Positions 37,487-45,605 of a stretch of DNA of 64,000 bases are shown one piece after another. The notes beneath the pieces were generated by a model, which ran no database searches, was not told where the DNA came from, and saw only the letters and a program-made list of their open reading frames with translations. How positions within the stretch are numbered: position 1 is the stretch's first letter; each line of letters begins with the position of its first letter. The position numbers were made by a program, and so were the translations under genes. The stretch covers positions 1 through 64,000 of the forward strand of contig NVUR01000021.1 in the NCBI GenBank assembly GCA_002401965.1, in the 5' to 3' direction. Source of the stretch: Alphaproteobacteria bacterium (GTDB taxonomy: Bacteria; Pseudomonadota; Alphaproteobacteria; Micavibrionales; Micavibrionaceae).

Positions 37487-38329
37487 CTATTGTAAACCAT
37501 AAAATTTTGTACGTAGGCCATCATCATTCATCAGAATAATATCAACGCGTCTGGAAAGGCTATAACGGTCTTTTTCTGGAAATTCTTCGGACATTTCATC
37601 AAAACGCGCACTGGACAACCCACGAAGTGTAATATCACGGGAATACCCCACATCCTTAAGGATCACAGCGACGGCAGCACTGCGCGCCAAAGATAGCTCC
37701 CAATTCGTATGATATAGCCCCTTGGTGCCTGTTATGGGTCTGGGGTCTGTATGTCCAGCAATTTCGATGCGGTTTTTCACACGCGAAAGCGCGCCCCCTA
37801 ATGCAAACAAGATTTTTTTGCCTTTCAGGTTAATCTGGGCATTCCCACTTTCAAACAACAGCTCCGAAGGCAAAGATATAATCAAACGTTTGTCATTTTC
37901 AAAAACAATCACATTATCAATGCTCTTTGCCTTCAATAAATTATTAACCAATGTTTTTAAATATGCCAAAGACAAGGCACGCGATGTATCAATTTTATCT
38001 ATGCTAATAACATCTTGCGATCCGGCATTATGCGGTCTGGACTCAGTCTTGTTAAATTTACTACTCAGAGAATCAGAAATTTCTTGCCATTTTTCCTCCA
38101 CAGGCACTGACATAGAATACAGCAAAACAAAAAAGGTCAACATTAACGCCATAACATCAGTAAAAGTAATCAGCCACAGCGGTACGGCTTGCGCCGAATC
38201 TTTTTGTTGTCGAATAATTGAACCATAATTTTGCTCTATTTCAATATTAACAGCGGGCAAATATTCACCACTGTCTGATTCGTCCTCAGGGTTTTCAGAA
38301 TTATCTGCACCACGATCATCTACCATCAC
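37487..38329 (-). CDS. motB: MotB-like stator protein with OmpA domain
   Basis: A 280-residue protein with a polar N-terminus, one membrane helix (about 48-70) reading PLWLITFTDVMALMLTFFVLLY, where the Asp corresponds to the proton-carrying Asp of MotB, and a C-terminal OmpA/MotB peptidoglycan-binding domain (FESGNAQINLKGKKILF, then IEIAGHTDPRPI and LSLARSAAVAVIL). It overlaps the preceding MotB-like gene by four bases. No motA lies in the window, so the partner must be elsewhere. Confidence 0.85.
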   Translation of the reverse strand: MMVDDRGADNSENPEDESDSGEYLPAVNIEIEQNYGSIIRQQKDSAQAVPLWLITFTDVMALMLTFFVLLYSMSVPVEEKWQEISDSLSSKFNKTESRPHNAGSQDVISIDKIDTSRALSLAYLKTLVNNLLKAKSIDNVIVFENDKRLIISLPSELLFESGNAQINLKGKKILFALGGALSRVKNRIEIAGHTDPRPITGTKGLYHTNWELSLARSAAVAVILKDVGYSRDITLRGLSSARFDEMSEEFPEKDRYSLSRRVDIILMNDDGLRTKFYGLQ

Positions 38330-39012
38330 AATGCCCCCTTTTTACGCTTTTCACTGTTAATCTCTAACAACATATCAAAGGGTTTATAGCGGTAAAAATA
38401 TAAATCAATAAAGCCTGTATCCCCTTGCGCGACCCCTGCACTCAACATTTTCTTGGGCAAACCTGCGCGCTCTAAAATTGTTGCAAAACCGCTAACACGT
38501 TTTAAACTTTGCAAGAATGCCTCAGGAGAGTCTTTTTGAAAAACAGCAGGGTCATCAGGAAGATTTAAAATCATATCCACACGATATGCTTGCCCCTTTT
38601 CCGCCGAGCGTAAAATCGTAATCATCGAAAGAACGAAAGACCCGCGCCCCCCCACAGGCACATCATCATAGCCAATGCCCGATATATCAATTGCATTTTC
38701 AAATGCGCCGACATCTGTACGGACATGCATCACAGTGCCTAAACGATTGCGCGTTGCCTGAAACCCTGAAATATGCGCGTTAAACAGCCCCTCTAAGGCC
38801 TCTAATGTGTCGCCTTCCCCCTGTGCGACGCGCGGTGTTTTTTCATTCACCGGATCTTCTGATTTTTCGGGCGTATGGTTGGAAAATGCAAGAGATAAAG
38901 AGCTGATGACTGGTTTAGCCTTAGAATCATCAAAGCCAGATACTGCATTCATGACAATAAAGAATGACAGCAACATAAGAAACAACGCTAAAGAAAGGAA
39001 CTGATTTGCCAT
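38326..39012 (-). CDS. MotB-related membrane protein lacking the proton Asp
   Basis: A 228-residue protein with a single N-terminal helix, NQFLSLALFLMLLSFFIVMNAVS, which aligns in character with the MotB helix but has no acidic residue inside. The rest is predicted periplasmic and contains no recognisable OmpA domain (the usual NPxxL/TDxxG motifs are absent). It overlaps the MotB-like gene downstream by four bases (ATGA type), so the two are co-translated and probably interact. It may be a non-conducting stator or assembly partner; this is inference from position. Confidence 0.65.
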   Translation of the reverse strand: MANQFLSLALFLMLLSFFIVMNAVSGFDDSKAKPVISSLSLAFSNHTPEKSEDPVNEKTPRVAQGEGDTLEALEGLFNAHISGFQATRNRLGTVMHVRTDVGAFENAIDISGIGYDDVPVGGRGSFVLSMITILRSAEKGQAYRVDMILNLPDDPAVFQKDSPEAFLQSLKRVSGFATILERAGLPKKMLSAGVAQGDTGFIDLYFYRYKPFDMLLEINSEKRKKGAL

Positions 39013-39116
39013 ATCACCAAAATATCCTATTTCAATGTGGTTATTCTACTCCAAAAGCAAACAAAAAGCGATAGGCCACCCTACCGCTTTCGGAAACGAC
39101 ATTACATGAGACATTC

Positions 39117-39728
39117 CTACTCAGAAACACCATCAAGCTCGGCCAATAATTTATCAATATCATCTTGTGATATACCCTGACCAGACAATTGTGGACCATT
39201 CATCAGTGCCTCATCAGCACCCCTTGAATCCTCAGGAAGGATATCGGATGTTTTAACGCCAAGCACGTTAACAAGTTTATCAATTTTCTCTTCTATATCT
39301 CTGAAGGTTTTAACAACCTTCGAAACACGTTGACCAGTGATATCCTGAAAGGAGCATGCCTCAAATATCTTCATGACCTCTGCGGTAATTGCATCACCAT
39401 TTTCACCACCAACGCCACCAGCTTTTTCCTGAATGACATCACAGCAATCCATAATCGTCCCAGTTGCCTCGGACGTTGATTCTATAATAGCATCCAGTTC
39501 ATCCGTTGCACCGGGGATATGCTCCCCCGTGATAGCCGTTGGCCGAACCATACCAAGGTCTTGACGTGTTTCTTCAATAACAATCAAAAGATCCCTAAGC
39601 TCTGTCATAATCGCGGCTAAAGACACTTTATCATCATGACCGACCTTATTAACAACGGATGATATTATCGCAACAATACGATCTTTTTTACCATCACTCA
39701 CTTTTTCTTCTGCTAATCTTTCTGGCAT
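39117..39728 (-). CDS. cheZ: Chemotaxis phosphatase CheZ
   Basis: Dephosphorylates CheY-P. The 203-residue helical protein has the CheZ core: ELDAIIESTSEATGTIMDCCDVIQ, then ACSFQDITGQRVSKVVKTFRDIEEKI, whose SFQD holds the catalytic Gln, and a C-terminal CheY-docking peptide SQDDIDKLLAELDGVSE joined by a flexible linker. The ATG at 39728 has AGGGGA five bases upstream and is preferred to an in-frame GTG at 39743. It follows cheY by 41 bases on the same strand, giving a cheY-cheZ pair. Confidence 0.9.
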   Translation of the reverse strand: MPERLAEEKVSDGKKDRIVAIISSVVNKVGHDDKVSLAAIMTELRDLLIVIEETRQDLGMVRPTAITGEHIPGATDELDAIIESTSEATGTIMDCCDVIQEKAGGVGGENGDAITAEVMKIFEACSFQDITGQRVSKVVKTFRDIEEKIDKLVNVLGVKTSDILPEDSRGADEALMNGPQLSGQGISQDDIDKLLAELDGVSE

Positions 39729-39769
39729 TATATCCCCTTTCACACATACACATCACATTAATATTATTA

Positions 39770-40159
39770 CTAAAAATCACCAAGAACCGAGGTAATTTTA
39801 CCCTTCAACGTTTCAGCATTGAATGGCTTCACAATATAGTTATTAACACCAGCTTTCTTTGCCGCAATAACGTTTTCAGTCTTACTTTCCGCCGTAATCA
39901 TAATAAACGGTACGGTTTTATATTTCTCCTCAGAAGCACGAATCTTTTTCAAGAACTCAAAACCGCTCATCGGTTCCATATTCCAATCAGAGATAACAAG
40001 CCCATAATTCTTTATTCTAACCTTTTCCAAAGCCATCGTGCCATCAGTTGCCTCATCAATATTATTAAAGCCAAGCTGCTTTAGCAGGTTTTTAATAATC
40101 CTCAACATTGTTGTATAGTCATCGACAATCAAGACATTCATATTCATATCTACAGCCAC
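39770..40159 (-). CDS. cheY: Chemotaxis response regulator CheY
   Basis: Single-domain receiver that binds FliM and changes motor rotation. At 129 residues it has the acidic pocket VLIVDDYTTM, phospho-acceptor Asp in VISDWNMEPMSG, the Thr of MITAES and the Lys of YIVKPFNAETL. NMEP following the Asp is typical of motor-binding CheY. It starts with GTG at 40159, with GGAG six bases upstream. The adjoining cheZ and the nearby fliM support the CheY call over other single receivers. Confidence 0.93.
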   Translation of the reverse strand: MAVDMNMNVLIVDDYTTMLRIIKNLLKQLGFNNIDEATDGTMALEKVRIKNYGLVISDWNMEPMSGFEFLKKIRASEEKYKTVPFIMITAESKTENVIAAKKAGVNNYIVKPFNAETLKGKITSVLGDF

Positions 40160-40428
40160 GTTGTTCTCCTTATCATTCTCACGAACATGTTATTTAATTA
40201 TAAAACTCAGAAACAAGCACCAGAGGCAGTAAACCCCTTTGCACAAGAAAGCATTATGTACACAAATAGTTAAGACATCGTAACCAAGATATAAAAACTA
40301 TAATACAACTCCCTGCGCTATATTATACGAACCCATGACAAAGAAAAGAGGAAAGACTTTCTATTGTCACTTTTCATTTAAAACAGCAGGAAAACATACA
40401 CAAGCACACCAGCATAATAACAAAAACC
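40160..40428. other. 269-base AT-rich gap between motE and cheY
   Basis: No credible ORF. It must contain the cheY-cheZ promoter and the end of the fliL-motE transcript. A TATAAT-like hexamer lies on the minus strand at about 40202-40197 but no good -35 partner is evident. No GG-N10-GC element and no TTAA-N7-TTAA box was found on the minus strand. Confidence 0.4.
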
Positions 40429-41121
40429 CTATCTTAACGTTGGTAATTGTTTTTGCTCTACCAACATAATGGTAACCGTGCGAACACGCTCTGGGTTCAT
40501 TGCCGCCAAAACGGGGGATACTTTACGCTCTGACATTCTTGAGACAACAGCAAGAAGCACATCAATATCCAGAGTATTAAAAATACGCGCCGCATCTTTT
40601 GGCTTCATCCCCTCATAGATTTTAACAAGGCTTGCCACGCGCTTTTCCTCTTCATCCGATTGATTATCAAGTAATCCTTCGATTTCCTTACGAAGTTTTG
40701 TGAGTTCCTGATATTTACGATCCAGCTCTTGCTCTGTTGCTTTTAAGAGAGCCTCCCTCATATGGAGGTTTTTTTCGTACTTATCCAAATCATCACGACG
40801 CTTTGACAGATCCTCAAATAATTCCATTTTCACACTGCTGACATCAAAGTCAGAATCACTAGCATCGCGCCATTTAGGTTCTTTTGCGTGTGTATTATCA
40901 GCATCAGCAACAACGACATCGTCGCCATGCTCATCCTTTTTGTTATCCGCGTCATCATGTGTTTTATCCATTTGATGATCGTCTGAAGCATCATCTTTAC
41001 TTTTGGCAAAGGCCACCCCTGACAAGTTGGATAGACCAGTGAAGACCTCTGTCAAACGCACGGAAAATGACAATACAGAGACAATCAAAAGCACTGGCAA
41101 TAATTTAAAAGAGCCCTTCAT
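40429..41121 (-). CDS. motE: MotE-like flagellar protein
   Basis: A 230-residue exported or membrane-anchored protein: N-terminal helix (about 8-28), an Asp/His/Lys-rich stretch (about 42-85), a coiled coil (about 100-160) and a C-terminal MgtE-N-like helical domain (LVKIYEGMKPKDAARIFNTLDIDVLLAVVSRM, then VSPVLAAMNPERVRTVT). This is the pattern of alphaproteobacterial MotE, described in Sinorhizobium as a periplasmic chaperone for MotC. Here it could serve the large TPR protein; that is inference. It abuts the DUF6468 gene directly. Confidence 0.75.
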   Translation of the reverse strand: MKGSFKLLPVLLIVSVLSFSVRLTEVFTGLSNLSGVAFAKSKDDASDDHQMDKTHDDADNKKDEHGDDVVVADADNTHAKEPKWRDASDSDFDVSSVKMELFEDLSKRRDDLDKYEKNLHMREALLKATEQELDRKYQELTKLRKEIEGLLDNQSDEEEKRVASLVKIYEGMKPKDAARIFNTLDIDVLLAVVSRMSERKVSPVLAAMNPERVRTVTIMLVEQKQLPTLR

Positions 41122-41826
41122 TTACGATCGCCCCCGCCGTGAAATATTACGTTTACTGGCGCGCAAAGCGTCAAACAGCTCTCTTTCTGCTTGGCTTTGT
41201 AATTCATCAGGCATTGCCTCATCATGATGCTCATCACCATCAAAAGCATCATTACTGACCGAAGAATCGAGATGGCTTTCTAATGTATCTAAATCTGCAA
41301 TATCGCGATCTTGTATCATGAAAGAGGGCATATCCATATCATCATCAGGTTTTTCAACATTCTTCAATGTAGCGGTATAATCCAATGTAGTTCTGTCTGG
41401 CGTGCGTTCCTCTGGGATTTTATTTACCGAAGGGCGCGATCGCGATATCGGTTTACCGAATGATTGTGCCGGTGGACGCAACATTTGCACTGCGACTCTA
41501 TTTTCCTCGGCAAGTTTTTCAAGGCGTTTTGCCATCCCCTCGCCCGCTTCATTTATTATTTTAAGCTCTTCCGACATGGCCTTAGATTGCAGGATAAGAG
41601 CTTCCAATTCCCCTGCCTCTTGTGTACTGACCTGTTTCAAGGTCTGGACGGAACGCTCCGCCTGATCGATGCTGGACAATAAACTGGTAATCACATTATC
41701 AAATTCACGGCGATGCGCTTTAAAGGCAGTCAAGTTTTTAGACAGGCGCATCACATAAAATATGGTTGCCCCTAAAAACACCAAAACAATAATATCCAAA
41801 CTCAACGCAACTAAATCACTACTCAT
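41122..41826 (-). CDS. DUF6468 membrane-anchored coiled-coil protein
   Basis: A 234-residue protein with one N-terminal helix (about 5-27) and a long coiled coil (about 30-115), followed by a polar, probably disordered C-terminus. The N-terminal half, with VMRLSKNLTAFKAHRREFDNVI and ERSVQTLK, matches the DUF6468 family found next to fliM/fliL in alphaproteobacteria. It overlaps fliM by four bases upstream and touches motE downstream, so it is made with switch and stator proteins. Exact role unknown. Confidence 0.75.
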   Translation of the reverse strand: MSSDLVALSLDIIVLVFLGATIFYVMRLSKNLTAFKAHRREFDNVITSLLSSIDQAERSVQTLKQVSTQEAGELEALILQSKAMSEELKIINEAGEGMAKRLEKLAEENRVAVQMLRPPAQSFGKPISRSRPSVNKIPEERTPDRTTLDYTATLKNVEKPDDDMDMPSFMIQDRDIADLDTLESHLDSSVSNDAFDGDEHHDEAMPDELQSQAERELFDALRASKRNISRRGRS

Positions 41827-42959
41827 TGATTCATACCATCCCCATCAGGCTCTATATATTCTTCAATACGTACGGCAATATGCCCCTGACGCTGACCAAC
41901 AGGACCTTTAAACATCGGAAATTGACCACAGCGCAACTCAATATCCTCATTTGTATGCCTATTGAGCATAATCTGATCACCGACCTTCCAGTTTAACATC
42001 TCCCCCAGCGGCACAGCCATTTCCCCTAACACAGCCTGCAACTGAACATCGGTCTTATGTAGCTCTTCAGTCAAATGAGTTTCCCAAATCGAGTCACGAC
42101 CAAATTTTTCCCCCATAAACATCTGCAAGAGCAATTCACGAATTGGCTCTAACGTTGCATAAGGGATTAAAATCTCCATACGACCACCACGATCACCCAT
42201 ATCAACACGTAAACGCGTCAATACACAGGCATTACCGCTTTGTGTAATTGTGGCAAAGCGCGGATTTGTTTCAACACGATCCAGATTAAAACTGACAGGA
42301 GACAACGGATCAAAGGCAGATGATAAGTCCGTCAAGGTCACATGGATCATCTTCTCGACCAGCTTACTTTCAATCGTGGTATAGGGACGCCCCTCCACCC
42401 GAATAGAAGACTCACCCTTACGACCACCTAACAACACATCAACGATTGAATAAATCAGCGCACTATCTGTCACCATCAGACCGTTATTGTCCCACTCTTC
42501 CGCCTTAAATACGGACAGCATCGCAGGCAACGGGATTGAGTTAATATAATCACCAAAGCGCACCGTTGAAACCTGATCGAGGCTGACCTCAACATTATCA
42601 CTGGTTAAATTACGCAAAGAGGTCGACATAAGGCGCACAAGACGGTCAAACACGATATCGAGCATCGGCAAACGCTCGTAATTAACCATCGCTGAGTTAA
42701 TAAGTGCCATAACGCCGGAATTTTCACTGCCGTCATCGCTATCATCATCAAAACCAAGAAGACTGTCAATTTCATCCTGATTCAGAATACGGGCATTATC
42801 CCCGTCATCTTCACCATCGTCTTCGTCCTCAGCGTCCGCACTGACAGCATCAGCATCACCGCCGCCATCGCCATCTTCGTCACCAGCCATCTCAGCCCAC
42901 TCATCCATCATGGCCTGTTCTTCTGCGCTCATTGCTTCTTTTTCGTCGGTGTCGCTCAT
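41823..42959 (-). CDS. fliM: Flagellar motor switch protein FliM
   Basis: C-ring protein that binds CheY-P and FliG. The 378-residue product has the CheY-binding peptide LNQDEIDSLLGF, the CheC-like middle domain (LPMLDIVFDRLVRLMSTSLRNLT, then VFKAEEWDNNGLMV) and the C-terminal SpoA/FliN-like domain (VGDQIMLNRH..EDIELRCGQFPMFKGPVGQRQG). The CheY peptide is unusually internal, starting near residue 59, behind a very acidic Asp/Glu-rich leader. Second gene of fliL-fliM-DUF6468-motE. Confidence 0.95.
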   Translation of the reverse strand: MSDTDEKEAMSAEEQAMMDEWAEMAGDEDGDGGGDADAVSADAEDEDDGEDDGDNARILNQDEIDSLLGFDDDSDDGSENSGVMALINSAMVNYERLPMLDIVFDRLVRLMSTSLRNLTSDNVEVSLDQVSTVRFGDYINSIPLPAMLSVFKAEEWDNNGLMVTDSALIYSIVDVLLGGRKGESSIRVEGRPYTTIESKLVEKMIHVTLTDLSSAFDPLSPVSFNLDRVETNPRFATITQSGNACVLTRLRVDMGDRGGRMEILIPYATLEPIRELLLQMFMGEKFGRDSIWETHLTEELHKTDVQLQAVLGEMAVPLGEMLNWKVGDQIMLNRHTNEDIELRCGQFPMFKGPVGQRQGHIAVRIEEYIEPDGDGMNQ

Positions 42960-43065
42960 CTCAATCGTTTAAATTTACCTTATTATTTCTGTCATGCATT
43001 TATATCTTAATAACTCTATAAGCAAGATACGTGCCGTTTAATTCTGGTTTAGGTCAAAGAATGTC

Positions 43066-43746
43066 TTATTGTATAAGAATTTCTTGAAATAAAACATCTT
43101 TTATTTCTACAGGATCAGAGGCTTGGTTAACCCGCCACAACAATTCCATCTGCAAACGATAGATCCCCGCAGAGCCCCTTAAATCGCGCACGCGCAGCTC
43201 TCTTAAATAGGTTTGGAACTGATCGATAACACGCGGGATAATCGCCTCAACCTCTGCCTTTTCACTTGGGTCTTCCAATTCCAATTGGACGGTTAAGCGT
43301 AAATAGCGCGGCGTTCCATCCTCTGTGTTTAAATTCACAATCATTGTTGGAATTGCCAAAAAAGCCGTTTCACCGCCCTCTTCTCCATCACCTTCGCCAT
43401 GATCTCCCGATTTTTTAGCACCCTTTTTTTCATGACCACCCTCTTCCTCGCCATGGTCACCTTCTTCCTCTTCGCAATCCTCGGGAACTTCGCCCTCTTC
43501 TGCCTCATCGCCATGCTCGTCACCGCTTTCCTCATGCTCACCGTCTTCATCGGTGACACATCCCTTTTCAATGCCCAGAACAGAATCAAGCATACCTGTA
43601 AAATAAGCACCAGCGCCACCGCCACCAATCAACAATATAGGCACAAGAATCATCAACAGCTTTTTCTTACCGCCTTTGCCCTCTTCCTCTTCACCACCTT
43701 CTGTAGTTTCCGCACCGTCTTCTACTTGATTTCCTTCGTCTGCCAT
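43066..43746 (-). CDS. fliL: Flagellar basal-body protein FliL, with a His/Glu-rich periplasmic insert
   Basis: FliL rings surround and support the stator. The 226-residue product has an acidic cytoplasmic N-terminus, a membrane helix (about 29-53) and a C-terminal stomatin-like domain (AIPTMIVNLNTEDGTPRYLRLTVQLEL, then RVIDQFQTYLRELRVRDLRGSAG). Between them, residues about 58-125 form a low-complexity stretch of Glu, Asp, Gly, Lys with five His and two Cys, which most FliL proteins lack. First gene of the fliL-fliM operon, about 106 bases ahead of fliM. Confidence 0.92.
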   Translation of the reverse strand: MADEGNQVEDGAETTEGGEEEEGKGGKKKLLMILVPILLIGGGGAGAYFTGMLDSVLGIEKGCVTDEDGEHEESGDEHGDEAEEGEVPEDCEEEEGDHGEEEGGHEKKGAKKSGDHGEGDGEEGGETAFLAIPTMIVNLNTEDGTPRYLRLTVQLELEDPSEKAEVEAIIPRVIDQFQTYLRELRVRDLRGSAGIYRLQMELLWRVNQASDPVEIKDVLFQEILIQ

Positions 43747-44031
43747 TATTTTTCCGTATCATTTAGAGGAATTTCACCGATTATAAAACAAAGTAAGCCC
43801 CACGTCTAATCAGGAACGAGAACTATCAACACCATAGTTATGTTTCAAGCAAAAGCGAATACGGAAAATTTTTCCCTTATCGCCATAATAAAGCACTTAC
43901 CCACAGGACAAAACAGCCAGAGCAGAAAAAACGCCACACACCAAAACCACGATAAACACTTGAAAAATAACAATTTTACATTCTGGCATGGTCTTCGCAT
44001 TGTACAGATCGGAAGAATAGGAAAATATATA
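43747..44031. other. 285-base divergent region between fliL and flgF
   Basis: No coding evidence on either strand; an open frame from 43840 runs into flgF but the family N-terminus begins at 44032. It holds the flgF sigma54-like element listed separately. No matching element was found pointing toward fliL. Confidence 0.5.
43984..43999 (+). promoter_or_regulatory. Candidate sigma54 promoter of flgF
   Basis: TGGCATGGTCTTCGCA: GG at 43985-43986, ten bases, GC at 43997-43998. Predicted start about 44010, leaving a leader of about 22 bases that includes AGGAAA before the flgF ATG at 44032. The TTCGCA half is shared with the fliX and flgI elements. Confidence 0.6.
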
Positions 44032-44751
44032 ATGGAAAATAGTATTTATCTCGGACTATCCCGACAGATGGTTTTGAAAAACAATATGGATATTGTGGCC
44101 AATAATATTGCCAACATGAACACCAGTGGTTTTCGCGGACAAAACCCAGTGTTTGAGGAATACCTATCTGACCCGCGCTATGGCGATGATGAATTATCAT
44201 TTGTCCATGATTATGGTCAGTATCAAATGACCAGCCCTGGATCAATGAAACAAACCGAGAATCCGTTAAATGTCGCGCTAAGCGGTCCTGGATTTATGGG
44301 GGTTCAAATGCCCGGCGGTGAAATCGGCTACACACGCGATGGTAATTTCCAAAAAACGGCCGATGGCACTTTGGTTAATTCATCGGGATGGCCGATTATG
44401 GGACAAGGGGGCGCGATTACTATTCCAGCCAGCTCCACCGAGATATCAATTGATGAGCGCGGCATGATTTCCGACCAGAACGGCACAATCGGGCAATTAC
44501 AGATTGTTGAGTTCGATAACGTACAAGAACTGGAAGCCAGAGGGAATAACCTCTACACAACAGACGGCGCATTTACCACCGCAACAAAGACCACAGCGCA
44601 GCAAGGGTTTTTAGAAGGATCAAACGTCAATTCAGTGGTTGAAATGACCCGCATGATCGAGATTCTCCGCGACTTTCAAACCACACAGAAATTACTGGAC
44701 AGCGAGCATGACCGCCTGCGTTCAGCCATACAGAAATTAACCCGCGTTTAG
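44032..44751 (+). CDS. flgF: Flagellar proximal rod protein FlgF
   Basis: Rod subunit. The 239-residue product begins MENSIYLGLSRQMVLKNNMDIVANNIANMNTSGFR, the FlgF form of the rod/hook N-terminal motif, and ends with the C-terminal EGSNVNSVVEMTRMIEILRDFQTTQKLL. The ATG at 44032 is preceded by AGGAAA; a longer frame from 43840 is unsupported. First gene of flgF-flgG-flgA-flgH on the plus strand, with flgG 37 bases downstream. Confidence 0.95.
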   Translation: MENSIYLGLSRQMVLKNNMDIVANNIANMNTSGFRGQNPVFEEYLSDPRYGDDELSFVHDYGQYQMTSPGSMKQTENPLNVALSGPGFMGVQMPGGEIGYTRDGNFQKTADGTLVNSSGWPIMGQGGAITIPASSTEISIDERGMISDQNGTIGQLQIVEFDNVQELEARGNNLYTTDGAFTTATKTTAQQGFLEGSNVNSVVEMTRMIEILRDFQTTQKLLDSEHDRLRSAIQKLTRV

Positions 44752-44788
44752 GGCATAAAATAAAATTTAAGAGTAAGGACATAAAATC

Positions 44789-45574
44789 ATGAGGTCACTT
44801 GATATCGGCGCAACAGGCATGATGGCACAGCAACTTAATGTTGATGTTATCTCCAACAACATCGCCAACATGACAACCACTGGATATAAAAGGCAACGCG
44901 CCGCGTTTCAGGATTTGATCTATCAGAACCTTAAACGCCCCGGCTCTACATCCTCGGACTCTGGCACAACGGTTCCCTCAGGTCTACAAATCGGGCTTGG
45001 TGTTAAAACTGGCGCAGTGTATCGCATGCATTCACAAGGGCCTATCCAAGTCACAGAAAACGAACTGGATTTAGCCATATTGGGACGCGGATTTTTTCAA
45101 ATTGACCTGCCTGACGGTACGACGGCCTATACGCGTGACGGTACATTCCAAATTAACGAAAATGGTGAAATTGTCACCGTACAAGGTTACACAGTTGTAC
45201 CATCCATTACAGTTCCTGATAATGCCACAGGTATAGACATCAATGCCGAAGGGGAAATCCTCGCCACTATTCAGGGGCAAATCGCGGTTCAGAATTTAGG
45301 GCAACTACAAATGGCAGATTTCGTAAACCCAACAGGATTAGAAGCCATCGGCAATAACTTCCTGCTTGAAACAGCCGCATCAGGATCACCCGTTACCGGT
45401 ATTGCAAATCAAGGGCAATTTGGCGGCATAGAACAAGGTGCGCTGGAACGATCAAACGTCAATGTTGTGTCAGAGATCACCTCTCTTATCGCCGCGCAAC
45501 GTGCCTATGAAATGAATTCGAATGTTATATCGACAAGTGATGAGATGCTCCGCACGGTGGCACAGCTTCGCTAA
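44789..45574 (+). CDS. flgG: Flagellar distal rod protein FlgG
   Basis: Forms the distal rod, the drive shaft through the P and L rings. At 261 residues it matches FlgG closely: MRSLDIGATGMMAQQLNVDVISNNIANMTTTGYKR at the start, the GLQIGLGVKTGAVYRMHSQG block, LAILGRGFFQIDLPDG, and the C-terminal ERSNVNVVSEITSLIAAQRAYEMNSNVI. It lies between flgF and flgA in the order typical of alphaproteobacteria. Confidence 0.97.
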   Translation: MRSLDIGATGMMAQQLNVDVISNNIANMTTTGYKRQRAAFQDLIYQNLKRPGSTSSDSGTTVPSGLQIGLGVKTGAVYRMHSQGPIQVTENELDLAILGRGFFQIDLPDGTTAYTRDGTFQINENGEIVTVQGYTVVPSITVPDNATGIDINAEGEILATIQGQIAVQNLGQLQMADFVNPTGLEAIGNNFLLETAASGSPVTGIANQGQFGGIEQGALERSNVNVVSEITSLIAAQRAYEMNSNVISTSDEMLRTVAQLR

Positions 45575-45605
45575 TGGAAACGCTTTAAGAACAGGATAAG
45601 AAAAC

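Noticed and set aside
40897-40995. His/Asp-rich segment in MotE as a possible metal-binding domain
   Set aside because: Low-complexity, unpatterned and typical of flexible periplasmic linkers; no independent support.
42770-42960. Plus-strand ORFs through the acidic leaders of fliM and fliL as separate genes
   Set aside because: They mirror GA-rich codons of real minus-strand genes and have no family features or ribosome sites.
43026-43046. CtrA-like TTAA-N7-TTAG upstream of fliM
   Set aside because: One mismatch in a half-site in AT-rich DNA, and fliM is probably read from the fliL promoter.
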